From: CAKSQL01 sp045649415
Lineage (GTDB): Bacteria; Bacillota; Clostridia; UBA1381
Reading direction: 5' to 3'
Length of the DNA stretch: 23,303 bases
NCBI GenBank assembly: GCA_045649415.1
Contig: JAZRPY010000031.1
Span: forward strand, 1-23,303
Under the pieces are notes generated by a model. That model did not search any database and was not told the origin of the DNA. It saw only the letters and a list, made by a program, of their open reading frames with translations. Shown one piece after another: positions 1 to 6,946 of the stretch. How positions within the stretch are numbered: the first letter of the stretch is position 1; the number at the start of each line of letters is the position of its first letter. The translations under genes and the position numbers were made by a program.

Positions 1-76
1 CATTTGGCAACCTTTTGAAAATCAAAAGATGTGTGTAATGTCAATGCATCTTAACTCACATTAAGACACTCTTAGT

Positions 77-105
77 ATTTTAACACCATTTTTTTCATTT
101 GTCAA
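77..105 (-). promoter_or_regulatory. Leftward promoter leaving the window
   Basis: Read on the minus strand there is a perfect -35 TTGACA (100-105), a 17-base spacer and a -10 TAAAAT (77-82) preceded by TG plus one base (extended -10). Transcription would start near 70 and run off the left edge, so the gene served lies outside the window. Confidence 0.6.
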
Positions 106-135
106 GGTTTTTCTTCATATTTTTACCGATTATTA

Positions 136-164
136 TTGACAAATTATCTTTAATATGCTATTAT
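136..164 (+). promoter_or_regulatory. Promoter of tRNA-Leu
   Basis: TTGACA at 136-141, a 17-base spacer and TATTAT at 159-164, with TG one base before the -10. The predicted start lies just before the tRNA 5' end at 179. It is close to consensus, as expected for a stable-RNA promoter. Confidence 0.8.
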
Positions 165-178
165 ATTTTGGTAATTAT

Positions 179-265
179 GCGGATATGGCGGAATTGGCAG
201 ACGCGTATGGTTCAGGTCCATATGAAAGCAATTTCATGCAGGTTCAAGTCCTGTTATCCGCACCA
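179..265 (+). tRNA. tRNA-Leu (anticodon CAG)
   Basis: This is a class II tRNA with a long variable arm. The acceptor strands GCGGATA and TATCCGC pair fully. The anticodon stem TATGG/CCATA closes the loop TTCAGGT, giving anticodon CAG, which reads CUG. The variable arm is a hairpin (TGAAA...TTTCA), the T-loop is TTCAAGT, and discriminator A plus CCA are encoded. It stands alone, with its own promoter and a terminator three bases downstream. Confidence 0.97.
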
Positions 266-267
266 AG

Positions 268-307
268 AAAAAGAGATAATTTTACTGTTGTAAAATTATC
301 TCTTTTT
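268..307 (+). terminator. Terminator of tRNA-Leu
   Basis: A perfect 18-bp inverted repeat (268-285 with 290-307) with loop TGTT. The arm ends in five T, so it can act on the plus strand; the A-rich left end also makes it usable from the other side. Confidence 0.9.
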
Positions 308-568
308 CAGTTATATTTGTTCTTTGAGCAAGTTGTATTATCTTCGATAGTTTTATTGCTTTGCAGTGTTATTGTGCTTTGCACAGTATAATGGCAAATA
401 AAATATCGCTGGTTCCATAGAATAGGTATTTAAACAAAAAATGCAAGTAAATACTTTAAAAACACTTGCAATATAAAAAATAGGAGCAATAATAAGGGTA
501 TGGGAAACAAGTATATGAGATTATTTAAGCTTTCATATGAGGAAAAATAAAATTTTTCAAAAAAACTA
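308..568. other. Intergenic spacer, no gene recognised
   Basis: I see no coding region with a ribosome binding site here. A 7-bp inverted repeat (TGCAAGT 442-448, ACTTGCA 464-470) with a 15-base A/T-rich loop lacks a T-run and has no assigned role. A TATAAT at 387-392 has no good -35 partner. Confidence 0.5.
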
Positions 569-597
569 TTGACAAATTCAGACAATCGCTATATAAT
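569..597 (+). promoter_or_regulatory. Promoter of the T-box leader and paaK operon
   Basis: TTGACA at 569-574, a 17-base spacer and TATAAT at 592-597: both boxes match consensus exactly. Transcription should begin near 604, which places the whole T-box leader in the transcript. Confidence 0.85.
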
Positions 598-603
598 TTA
601 TTG

Positions 604-876
604 CAATAACTGTGACGAAGATGGCAGATATAGAATAAGCCTTGAGAGAGCTGACGGTTGGTGCGAGTCGGTGGTGGAGTATATTTTAGCCTTTCGCTTC
701 CGAGTTGGAGAAGGGAAAATCCAGAGGATGAGTAGTTTCTTCCGTGAATGCTACGTTAGTGCAAAGAGCTTGGTGGAGCTTAAAGTGGCATATTCTATAT
801 ATGCAAGAAGAGTGGTACCGCGGATTTGAAAAATTCGTCTCTTTAACAGTTTTAACTTGTTAAAGAGACTTTTTTT
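604..876 (+). promoter_or_regulatory. T-box leader, probable Phe (UUC) specifier
   Basis: The leader has the T-box landmarks in order. AGAGAG lies at 645-650 and the Stem I apical motif GTTGGTGCGAG at 657-667, an exact match to GNUGGUGNNAG. The 3' side of the specifier loop follows at about 690-705, and the antiterminator core GTGGTACCGCGG at 812-823. Aligning the segment before CTTCCGAG with known T-boxes (codon, a purine, then C/U-rich and GAG) puts the specifier at TTC 693-695, i.e. phenylalanine. The T-box U at 816 would pair with discriminator A73, as in bacterial tRNA-Phe. The competing terminator is at 837-876. Uncharged tRNA should favour read-through into the thioesterase-paaK-ACT genes. 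T-box identity is seen directly; the Phe call is an alignment by eye. An 86-codon open frame overlapping the leader has no ribosome binding site and is not a gene. Confidence 0.92.
837..876 (+). terminator. Conditional terminator of the T-box
   Basis: A 12-bp stem, GTCTCTTTAACA (837-848) with TGTTAAAGAGAC (858-869), is followed by seven T (870-876). It lies directly after the T-box core and is the regulated stop: charged tRNA leaves it intact, uncharged tRNA favours the antiterminator. Confidence 0.92.
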
Positions 877-1005
877 GTTCCTATAGTATTATATTTAGGC
901 TCCTGTAAGGGAGGAGATTAAAGCATTTATTTATTTTTTAGAATATGAAAAGTCCAAGAGGTCGGACTATATAAATTACTATGACAGTAAGAAGGAGATG
1001 GGAAT

Positions 1006-1410
1006 ATGGACAACCCTGGAGATTTTGAAAAAATAATGGAAAGATATAAAAACGACAGGTTTGCAACCAATGCAGGATGCAAGATTGTTGAAGCTAAGAA
1101 AGATAGAGTGGTATGTGAAATGCCTATAACCGACAGTCTTATGAATGCCGATAATTCAGTTATGGGTGGAGCAATATTCACACTTGCAGACTTTTGCTTT
1201 GCAGTTGCATCGAACTTGTTGAAGTCTCCATCGGTGGCAATTGAATGCAATATAAGATATTATGCAAAAACAAAAGGAAAAAAGCTTATTGCAACCTGTA
1301 CCACGGATAAGGATGGACGAACACTTGGACATTATACAGTTGAAATTATCGACGACGAAAACAAAAAGATTGCAGGCTATACTGCAATTGCGTTTCACAG
1401 TGAAGGTTAA
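1006..1410 (+). CDS. PaaI-like hotdog-fold acyl-CoA thioesterase
   Basis: A 134-residue single hotdog domain of the PaaI/YdiI type, which hydrolyses acyl- or aryl-CoA thioesters in the cytoplasm. The signature helix is GGAIFTLADFCFAVASN at 54-70, with Asp62 in the position of the catalytic acid of PaaI. Many PaaI proteins have HGG just before this helix; here it is MGG (Met53), so the His is missing. The start has a strong ribosome binding site (GAAGGAG, 991-997). It is first in the T-box-controlled operon, six bases from the next reading frame. Beside paaK it may release CoA from stalled arylacetyl-CoA, the role known for PaaI in the aerobic phenylacetate pathway. The exact substrate is not readable from sequence. 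Confidence 0.88.
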   Translation: MDNPGDFEKIMERYKNDRFATNAGCKIVEAKKDRVVCEMPITDSLMNADNSVMGGAIFTLADFCFAVASNLLKSPSVAIECNIRYYAKTKGKKLIATCTTDKDGRTLGHYTVEIIDDENKKIAGYTAIAFHSEG

Positions 1411-1425
1411 GAAAGGATGATTAAA

Positions 1426-2748
1426 ATGAAAATCAATGAAAACAAAATATTCAATCCTGAAATAGAATGTATGGATAGAGACTCCATTAAGAAGCTTCAG
1501 GATGAAAGACTAAAAAATACAGTTTTGCATGTGTATAACAATGTGCCTTTATACAGGGAGAGAATGGATAAGGCAGGAGTAAAGCCTGAGGATATAAAAG
1601 GCGTTGAGGACTTAAAGCTTTTGCCATTCACCAATAAAACGGATTTAAGAGATGAATTTCCATTCGGTCTATTGGCAGTTGAAAGAGAGGAAATTGTGAG
1701 AATTCAAGGCTCGTCAGGAACAACTGGAAAGCCTATCGTTGCAGGCTATACCCAAAATGATGTTGATGTTTGGACAGAGATGGTTGCCCGTTCACTAACT
1801 GCTGCAGGTGCAGGCAAGGAGGATATGATTCAGGTTACATACGGCTATGGCTTGTTCACAGGTGGACTTGGTGCACATCAGGGTGCAACAGAAGTGGGTG
1901 CAACAGTTCTGCCTATGTCAAGTGGTAACACTCAACGACAGTTGATGATGATGCACGATTTAGGTTCAACTATGCTTTGTTGCACACCCTCATATGCTAT
2001 ATTCCTGGGTGAGTCCCTGAAGGAGATGGGATATGATATAAAGGATTTCAAATTGAAGTCGGGGTGCTTCGGAGCAGAGCCTTGGACAGAGGAAATGAGA
2101 GAAAAGCTTGAAAGCTTGTTTGATATAAATGCATATAATATTTATGGACTCACCGAAATTGCAGGTCCGGGCGTTGCATATGAGTGCCCGATGAAGAATG
2201 GAATGCATATCAATGAGGACCATGTTATTGCGGAGATTGTGGACCCTGTAACAGGTGAGCAATTGCCATATGGTCAAAGTGGTGAGCTTGTGTTCACAAC
2301 TATCACAAAAACAGGTATGCCAATGATTAGATATCGCACTCACGATATTTGCGTTCTTGACACAACTCCTTGTGAGTGTGGCAGAACACACATGAGAATG
2401 AGCAGAATAACAGGTAGAACTGATGATATGCTTGTTATCAGGGGTGTGAATGTGTTCCCAAGCCAGATTGAAGAGGTGCTATTAAAAATTCCGGGAGTTG
2501 CACCACATTATATGCTTGTTATTGACAGAGTAAATTCAACTGACAGATTAGAGGTACAGGTGGAGTTAACAGACGAAATTTTCTCCGACACAGTTTCAGA
2601 TATTGAAAAAATTCAATACAAAATATCCGAACAAATCAAGTCGGTTGTGGGAGTTTCGGCAGTTGTGAAGCTTGTTCCACCAAAGTCAATTCCTCGTTCT
2701 GAAGGAAAGGCAAAGAGAATTATTGATAACAGAGGTCTCACAAAATAA
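1426..2748 (+). CDS. paaK: Phenylacetate-CoA ligase
   Basis: A 440-residue member of the PaaK branch of adenylate-forming enzymes (phenylacetate + ATP + CoA gives phenylacetyl-CoA + AMP + PPi); length is typical. The ATP loop GSSGTTGKP is at 95-103. The acyl-AMP motif YGLTE is at 240-244, followed by the AGPGVAYEC stretch typical of PaaK. A Cys-rich CECGRTHMR segment and the hinge region GRTDDMLVIRGVNVFPSQIE come later. I chose ATG 1426 over ATG 1417 because the AAAGGA signal touches 1417 but is 8 bases from 1426. It is second in the Phe T-box operon and followed by an ACT protein, a common anaerobe arrangement that usually also involves indolepyruvate/phenylpyruvate:ferredoxin oxidoreductase; no oxidoreductase gene is in the window. 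Related aryl acids such as indoleacetate or hydroxyphenylacetate are possible substrates. Confidence 0.93.
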   Translation: MKINENKIFNPEIECMDRDSIKKLQDERLKNTVLHVYNNVPLYRERMDKAGVKPEDIKGVEDLKLLPFTNKTDLRDEFPFGLLAVEREEIVRIQGSSGTTGKPIVAGYTQNDVDVWTEMVARSLTAAGAGKEDMIQVTYGYGLFTGGLGAHQGATEVGATVLPMSSGNTQRQLMMMHDLGSTMLCCTPSYAIFLGESLKEMGYDIKDFKLKSGCFGAEPWTEEMREKLESLFDINAYNIYGLTEIAGPGVAYECPMKNGMHINEDHVIAEIVDPVTGEQLPYGQSGELVFTTITKTGMPMIRYRTHDICVLDTTPCECGRTHMRMSRITGRTDDMLVIRGVNVFPSQIEEVLLKIPGVAPHYMLVIDRVNSTDRLEVQVELTDEIFSDTVSDIEKIQYKISEQIKSVVGVSAVVKLVPPKSIPRSEGKAKRIIDNRGLTK

Positions 2749-2766
2749 TAGAAAGGAAGGATAGAT

Positions 2767-3216
2767 ATGTTAATAACACAAATATCAGTTTATCTTGAGA
2801 ATAGCAAGGGTTCACTTCGTACATTAACGAAAGTTTTAGGGGAAAATAATATAGATATGATTGCACTTTCAATTGCAGACACAACCCACTTTGGAATTGT
2901 GAGAACAATTGTGAGGGAGCAGGATGTTGAAAAGGCCATAAATGTGCTCAGGGAAAATGGATTTGTGGCAAAATTCAATCGTGTTATATGTGTTGCAGTA
3001 ACTAATCAGCCTGCAGGACTTGACAGCGTAATCAAAATAGTTGAGGAGAATAACATTTCAATTGAGTATATGTATTCTCTAAACTATATTATAGGCAGTA
3101 AGGCGCTTATGGTGCTCAGATTGTCGGCAGAGGAAATGGAAAAAGATGAAATTTCTGCTCTGCTTATGGAAAAAGGTATTATGCTGGTTAGCCAGGAGGA
3201 TATAAATAAGCTTTAA
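2767..3216 (+). CDS. Tandem ACT-domain protein
   Basis: A 149-residue protein made of two ACT modules (about 3-70 and 72-145) and nothing else. The first begins ITQISVYLENSKGSLRTLTK, the typical first strand and helix of an ACT fold, and the second begins near VICVAVTNQPAGLDSVIKIV. ACT domains bind amino acids and regulate amino-acid enzymes. Stand-alone double-ACT proteins next to paaK are frequent in anaerobes. It follows paaK by 18 bases with ribosome binding site GAAAGGAAGG and ends the operon. A likely role is sensing an aromatic amino acid and adjusting the ligase or a partner, but ligand and partner are inferred only from context. Confidence 0.87.
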   Translation: MLITQISVYLENSKGSLRTLTKVLGENNIDMIALSIADTTHFGIVRTIVREQDVEKAINVLRENGFVAKFNRVICVAVTNQPAGLDSVIKIVEENNISIEYMYSLNYIIGSKALMVLRLSAEEMEKDEISALLMEKGIMLVSQEDINKL

Positions 3217-3288
3217 GGAGTAAATAACTCCAACAAAATTCAAAATGAGAAATATCCTGAGAGAGTATAAAACCGAGAGGCAGGATAT
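3217..3288 (+). other. Two hairpins in the 3' UTR after the ACT gene
   Basis: The first hairpin, GGAGT/ACTCC with loop AAATA (3217-3231), starts right after the stop codon. The second pairs ATATCCTG (3252-3259) with CAGGATAT (3281-3288) around a 21-base purine-rich loop. Neither has a T-run. They precede the true terminator at 3301. I recognise no known RNA family. Confidence 0.4.
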
Positions 3289-3300
3289 ATTATAAATTCA

Positions 3301-3327
3301 AAAAAGAGCATTATGCTCTTTTTTTTG
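3301..3327 (+). terminator. Terminator of the paaK operon
   Basis: An 11-bp stem AAAAAAGAGCA (3301-3311) with TGCTCTTTTTT (3315-3325), a TTA loop and a run of T to 3327. It closes the T-box operon. Confidence 0.88.
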
Positions 3328-3350
3328 TGCCACAAAAATTATAAAAACAT

Positions 3351-3378
3351 TGATTATTTAGGTTTGGTATGATATAAT
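3351..3378 (+). promoter_or_regulatory. Promoter of the acyltransferase/ligase-met operon
   Basis: TTGATT (3351-3356), a 16-base spacer and TATAAT (3373-3378) with TG one base upstream. A near-copy of the -10 region follows 18 bases later (GTATGATACAAT, 3385-3396, against GTATGATATAAT, 3367-3378). An inverted repeat ATACAAT (3390-3396) / ATTGTAT (3405-3411) sits just after the predicted start and could be an operator. Confidence 0.6.
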
Positions 3379-3449
3379 TATTCAGTATGATACAATCAGG
3401 GTGTATTGTATATTAAAGTAAGAAAAATATAAGGGGAATAGGTAAGAAT

Positions 3450-4319
3450 ATGGGGAGGAAATTTGGCGACAGAAAAGACGGAAAATTGTTAAGGAATGTG
3501 GATGCTATGCATTTTTTGATGCCTGTTATATATCCAAACAGATGTGATAATGAGGCATTCATTTCCGAGAGAATTGATTTAACAAGGATAAACGAATATC
3601 TTGAGAAGAAAAATGAAAACAACCCAGAGTATAAGTATAATCTTTTTCAGGTAATTGTTTCAGCAGTTTTAAAAACGGTGATACTAAGACCTAAAATGAA
3701 CATATTCATTGCAAATAAGAATATGTATCAGAGAAATGAGGTTTCGGCAGCTTTTGTCATTAAAAAGGTTTTTAAGGATAATTCTGAAGAGGGTATGGCT
3801 TTTATTCGCTCAAAGGAAACTGACACTATAGAGGATGTACATAACGATATTTATAGGCAGGTTAACAGATGCAGAAAGGAAACAAAGCAAGACAGCACAG
3901 TTGAGGCAATGGAGTTATTCAATAAGCTACCAAGATTTATATCAAAAGCAGTTCTTAGATTTGTTTGTTATTTAGACAGGATAGGGAAGGTGCCTCAATC
4001 ATTGATTTCAACCGACCCATATTATTCCTCGGTTATGCTGACAAACCTTGGCTCAATCAAATTAAAATCAGGCTATCATCATTTAACAAATTGGGGAACT
4101 ACCTCAGTGTTTGTGGTTGTTGGCGAGAAAAAGGTAAGACCTTTTTATGACGAGAATGGAAATTTTGAAATGAGGGACAGCGTTGATATAGGGTTGACAA
4201 TTGACGAGAGAATTGCTGACGGTTACTATTTTTCAAAGACAGTTAAACTTTTGAAAAAAATATTAGAAAATCCTGAACTGCTTGAAAGACAGTTCAAAGA
4301 AGAGGTGGATTATGAGTAA
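3450..4319 (+). CDS. E2/CAT-fold acyltransferase-like protein lacking catalytic His
   Basis: A 289-residue protein resembling the catalytic domain of 2-oxo-acid dehydrogenase E2 acyltransferases (chloramphenicol-acetyltransferase fold) but with no lipoyl or peripheral-subunit-binding domain. Family marks are the TNLGSIKLKSGYHH stretch, NWGTTSVFVVVGEKKVRP, and the C-terminal DERIADG at 252-258, which lines up with the DHRxxDG active-site motif. Glu253 stands where the catalytic His should be; Asp257 and Gly258 are kept. Classical acyl transfer from CoA is therefore doubtful, and a binding, structural or altered-chemistry role is possible. The gene overlaps the following acyl-CoA synthetase by 8 bases, so the two products probably act together. 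No E1 or E3 gene is nearby. AAGGGG at 3431-3436 is a distant ribosome binding site. Confidence 0.78.
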   Translation: MGRKFGDRKDGKLLRNVDAMHFLMPVIYPNRCDNEAFISERIDLTRINEYLEKKNENNPEYKYNLFQVIVSAVLKTVILRPKMNIFIANKNMYQRNEVSAAFVIKKVFKDNSEEGMAFIRSKETDTIEDVHNDIYRQVNRCRKETKQDSTVEAMELFNKLPRFISKAVLRFVCYLDRIGKVPQSLISTDPYYSSVMLTNLGSIKLKSGYHHLTNWGTTSVFVVVGEKKVRPFYDENGNFEMRDSVDIGLTIDERIADGYYFSKTVKLLKKILENPELLERQFKEEVDYE

Positions 4320-6051
4320 GATTACTGCAAAAGCTCCGTGGAAGGACCATATGGGAGATGTGCCAATGCACATTGATTATTTTGAAGGCTCAATGTTTGA
4401 GGCAGTTGAGAAAATTGCAATGAAATATCCTAATAATATCGCATTTGATTTTATGGGTCGTTCAACAACCTATGGAAAGCTTGTTGAAGAGGTTAAAAGA
4501 TGTGCAAGAGCATTAAAGACAATAGGCGTAAGAGAAAATGACAAGGTCACAATTGCAATGCCTAATTGCCCACAGGCAATTTATATGTTCTATGCCATCA
4601 ATCTTGTGGGTGGTATAGCAAATATGATTCATCCTCTGTCTGCCGAGAAGGAGATAGAGTTTTATTTGAATGAATCAGGAAGCGTTACTGCAATCACGCT
4701 TGACCAGTTCTATGGCAAATTCGAAAGAATAAGACACAACACAAATGTTGTTAATATTATCATTGCAAGCGTGAAGGATGAATTATCAAAGCCAATCAAG
4801 GCGGGTTATATGCTAACAGAGGGTAGAAAAATTCAAAAAATCCCTCAGGATGCACCAATCATCCGTTGGAATGATTTTTTAAAGATGGACAAGCACTGCT
4901 TTTATAACTTTACTGTTAAAAGGGAGAAAAATGATCCTGCAGTTATTCTATATTCAGGAGGAACAACAGGTACAAATAAGGGAATTGTGTTAACCAATGG
5001 AAACTTTAACGCCCTTGGTGAACAGGTTATTGCGGCAAACCCAATGTTCAGAGTTGGCGATAAGATGCTTGCTGCAATGCCACTTTTCCACGGGTTTGGA
5101 CTGGGCGTTTGTATTCACACAATGCTTTCGAGTGGTGGAAGGTGTATCTTAGTTCCAAGATTCACTCCAAAAAGCTATGCAAAGCTTATTATTAAATATA
5201 AGTGTAACTTTATTGCAGGGGTGCCTACCTTGTATGAGGCGTTGTTAAGACTTGATTTTATGGATAAGGCAGATTTAAGCTCATTAAAGGGCGTTTTCTC
5301 AGGTGGAGATTCCTTGTCTGTGGAGTTAAAGAAAAAGCTTGATAAATTCTTATATGACCACAAGAGTATGATTCAGGTGAGAGAGGGCTATGGCACAACA
5401 GAAACTGTAACTGCCTGCTGCCTGACACCTGCTACAATGTATAAGCAGGGAAGCATTGGAATACCATTCCCCGATACATATATAAAAATTGTTAAGCCCG
5501 ATACCGATGAGGAGCTTCCCTATGGTGAGGAGGGTGAAATTCTTCTTGCAGGACCTACAGTTATGAAGGAATATATGAATCATCCTGCAGAAACCAAGAA
5601 CACTCTAAGAAAGCACGCAGATGGACTAACCTGGGTATATACAGGTGATTTGGGATATATGGACAACGAAGGCTTTATATACTTTAAGGGAAGAGCTAAG
5701 AGAATGATTATTACATCAGGATATAATGTGTACCCGGGACAGGTTGAAAACATCCTTGATGCACATGAGCTTGTGCAGATGAGCTGTGTAATAGGTGTTC
5801 CTGATGAATATAAAATGCAGAAAATCAAGGCGTTTGTAAAACTCAAAGCAGGAGTAGAGGCAACCGACGATGTGAAAACAACCATACTTGAGCATTGTAA
5901 GAAGAATATTGCAAAGTATGCAATGCCATATGATATTGAGTTTAAAGAGGATATGCCAAAAACTCTGGTTGGTAAGGTTGCATATAGACAACTTGAAGAG
6001 GAAGAGTTTAAGAAAATAGAGGAATCTAAAAGGGAAGAAGTGCTTTGTTAA
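4312..6051 (+). CDS. Acyl-CoA synthetase (AMP-forming), FadD-like
   Basis: A 579-residue member of the acyl-activating (ANL) superfamily: carboxylic acid + ATP + CoA gives acyl-CoA, through an acyl-AMP. Motifs in order: ATP loop SGGTTGTNKG at 215-224; YGTTE at 360-364; the TGDLGYMDNEGF ribose-binding region at 444-455; the hinge GRAKRMIITSGYNVYPGQVE; and the C-terminal catalytic Lys555 in KTLVGKVAYRQ. The ATG at 4312 is chosen because AGAGGTGG lies just upstream; an upstream in-frame TTG at 4282 has no such support. The start overlaps the preceding stop by 8 bases (translational coupling). The long N-terminal half suggests a medium- or long-chain acid, but the substrate cannot be read. metF begins 17 bases later. 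Confidence 0.88.
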   Translation: MSKITAKAPWKDHMGDVPMHIDYFEGSMFEAVEKIAMKYPNNIAFDFMGRSTTYGKLVEEVKRCARALKTIGVRENDKVTIAMPNCPQAIYMFYAINLVGGIANMIHPLSAEKEIEFYLNESGSVTAITLDQFYGKFERIRHNTNVVNIIIASVKDELSKPIKAGYMLTEGRKIQKIPQDAPIIRWNDFLKMDKHCFYNFTVKREKNDPAVILYSGGTTGTNKGIVLTNGNFNALGEQVIAANPMFRVGDKMLAAMPLFHGFGLGVCIHTMLSSGGRCILVPRFTPKSYAKLIIKYKCNFIAGVPTLYEALLRLDFMDKADLSSLKGVFSGGDSLSVELKKKLDKFLYDHKSMIQVREGYGTTETVTACCLTPATMYKQGSIGIPFPDTYIKIVKPDTDEELPYGEEGEILLAGPTVMKEYMNHPAETKNTLRKHADGLTWVYTGDLGYMDNEGFIYFKGRAKRMIITSGYNVYPGQVENILDAHELVQMSCVIGVPDEYKMQKIKAFVKLKAGVEATDDVKTTILEHCKKNIAKYAMPYDIEFKEDMPKTLVGKVAYRQLEEEEFKKIEESKREEVLC

Positions 6052-6068
6052 TTTAAGAGGGGATTAAA

Positions 6069-6944
6069 ATGAAAATCAGTGAATTGCTAAAAGAGGATAA
6101 GCTAACCCTGTCCTTTGAAGTTTTTCCACCTAAAAATGATACGGCTTTTGAAAGTGTTAAAAGTGCAACAGAGAAGATTGCAGAATTAAAGCCACTTTTT
6201 ATGAGTGTCACTTATGGTGCAGGTGGGGGAACGAGTAAATACACTCTTGATATTGCAAGGAATATAAAAAAGGAATATAATGTTCCCACTCTTGCACATT
6301 TGACTTGCGTATCCTCAACAAAGGATACTGTCAGACAAAGGATAATGGATATCAAGGCATCGGGAATTGAAAATATTATGGCATTAAGGGGGGATTTAAC
6401 TCCCGAAATGGAGAATAGTGACAGAAAAAACTGGGACTATCAATATGCCATAGATTTAATCAGGGACATAAAAAGCGTTGATGAAAATTTTTGTATCGGT
6501 GCTGCCTGCTATCCTGAAATTCATCCCGAGAGTGAAGATCAGAAAACTGATATTAAAAATTTAAAGGAAAAGGTGGATGCAGGCTGCTCCTTTTTGACAA
6601 CACAGATGTTTTTTGATAACAATCTTTTATATAATTTCTTATATAAAATCAGGGAAGCAGGGATTTTTTTGCCTGTGATACCGGGAGTTATGCCTATCAC
6701 AAATGTAAATCAGGTGGAAAGAGCAATAAAGCTTTCAGGCTCATTTATGCCACAAAGATTTAAAAGTCTTGTGGATAAATTCGGATATTCTCCCGATGCT
6801 ATGAAGCAGGCAGGAATTGCATATGCTACCGACCAGATAATAGATTTATTTGCGAATGGGATTAAAAATGTCCATGTTTATTCTATGAATAAGCCTGAGG
6901 TTGCAGAAAAGATTATGAGTAACCTGTCGGATATATTGGGTTGA
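6069..6944 (+). CDS. metF: Methylenetetrahydrofolate reductase
   Basis: A 291-residue TIM-barrel flavoprotein that reduces 5,10-methylene-THF to 5-methyl-THF, the methyl donor for methionine synthase; length is normal for bacterial MetF. The N-terminal SFEVFPPKND carries Glu17, equivalent to the catalytic Glu of the FEFFPP motif. Other family marks are SVTYGAGGGTS, LAHLTCV, IMALRGD, and the FLTTQMFFDN and PVIPGVMPI segments. The ribosome binding site is AGAGGGGAT. It is the third gene of the run starting at 3450, and the methionine synthase genes follow at once. No SAM or cobalamin riboswitch separates it from the upstream synthetase, so it seems to rely on the upstream promoter. Confidence 0.96.
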   Translation: MKISELLKEDKLTLSFEVFPPKNDTAFESVKSATEKIAELKPLFMSVTYGAGGGTSKYTLDIARNIKKEYNVPTLAHLTCVSSTKDTVRQRIMDIKASGIENIMALRGDLTPEMENSDRKNWDYQYAIDLIRDIKSVDENFCIGAACYPEIHPESEDQKTDIKNLKEKVDAGCSFLTTQMFFDNNLLYNFLYKIREAGIFLPVIPGVMPITNVNQVERAIKLSGSFMPQRFKSLVDKFGYSPDAMKQAGIAYATDQIIDLFANGIKNVHVYSMNKPEVAEKIMSNLSDILG

Positions 6945-6946
6945 TT

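Noticed and set aside
12..66. Small inverted repeats (CTTTTGA/TCAAAAG at 12-28, TCTTAA/TTAAGA at 49-66)
   Set aside because: Short, A/T-rich and without T-runs. They lie in the leader of the leftward promoter, but nothing more can be supported.
99..391. Two short open frames crossing tRNA-Leu
   Set aside because: They run through the tRNA and its terminator and have no ribosome binding site.
569..829. An 86-codon open frame over the T-box leader
   Set aside because: It has no ribosome binding site, begins inside the -35 box and is fully explained by the conserved T-box sequence.
887..985. Hairpins CTCC/GGAG and AGTCC/GGACT between the T-box and the thioesterase gene
   Set aside because: Stems of four or five pairs with no T-run; too weak to call a separate control element.
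6052..6068. A possible SAM or cobalamin riboswitch before metF
   Set aside because: The gap is only 17 bases and contains just the ribosome binding site, so no riboswitch fits.
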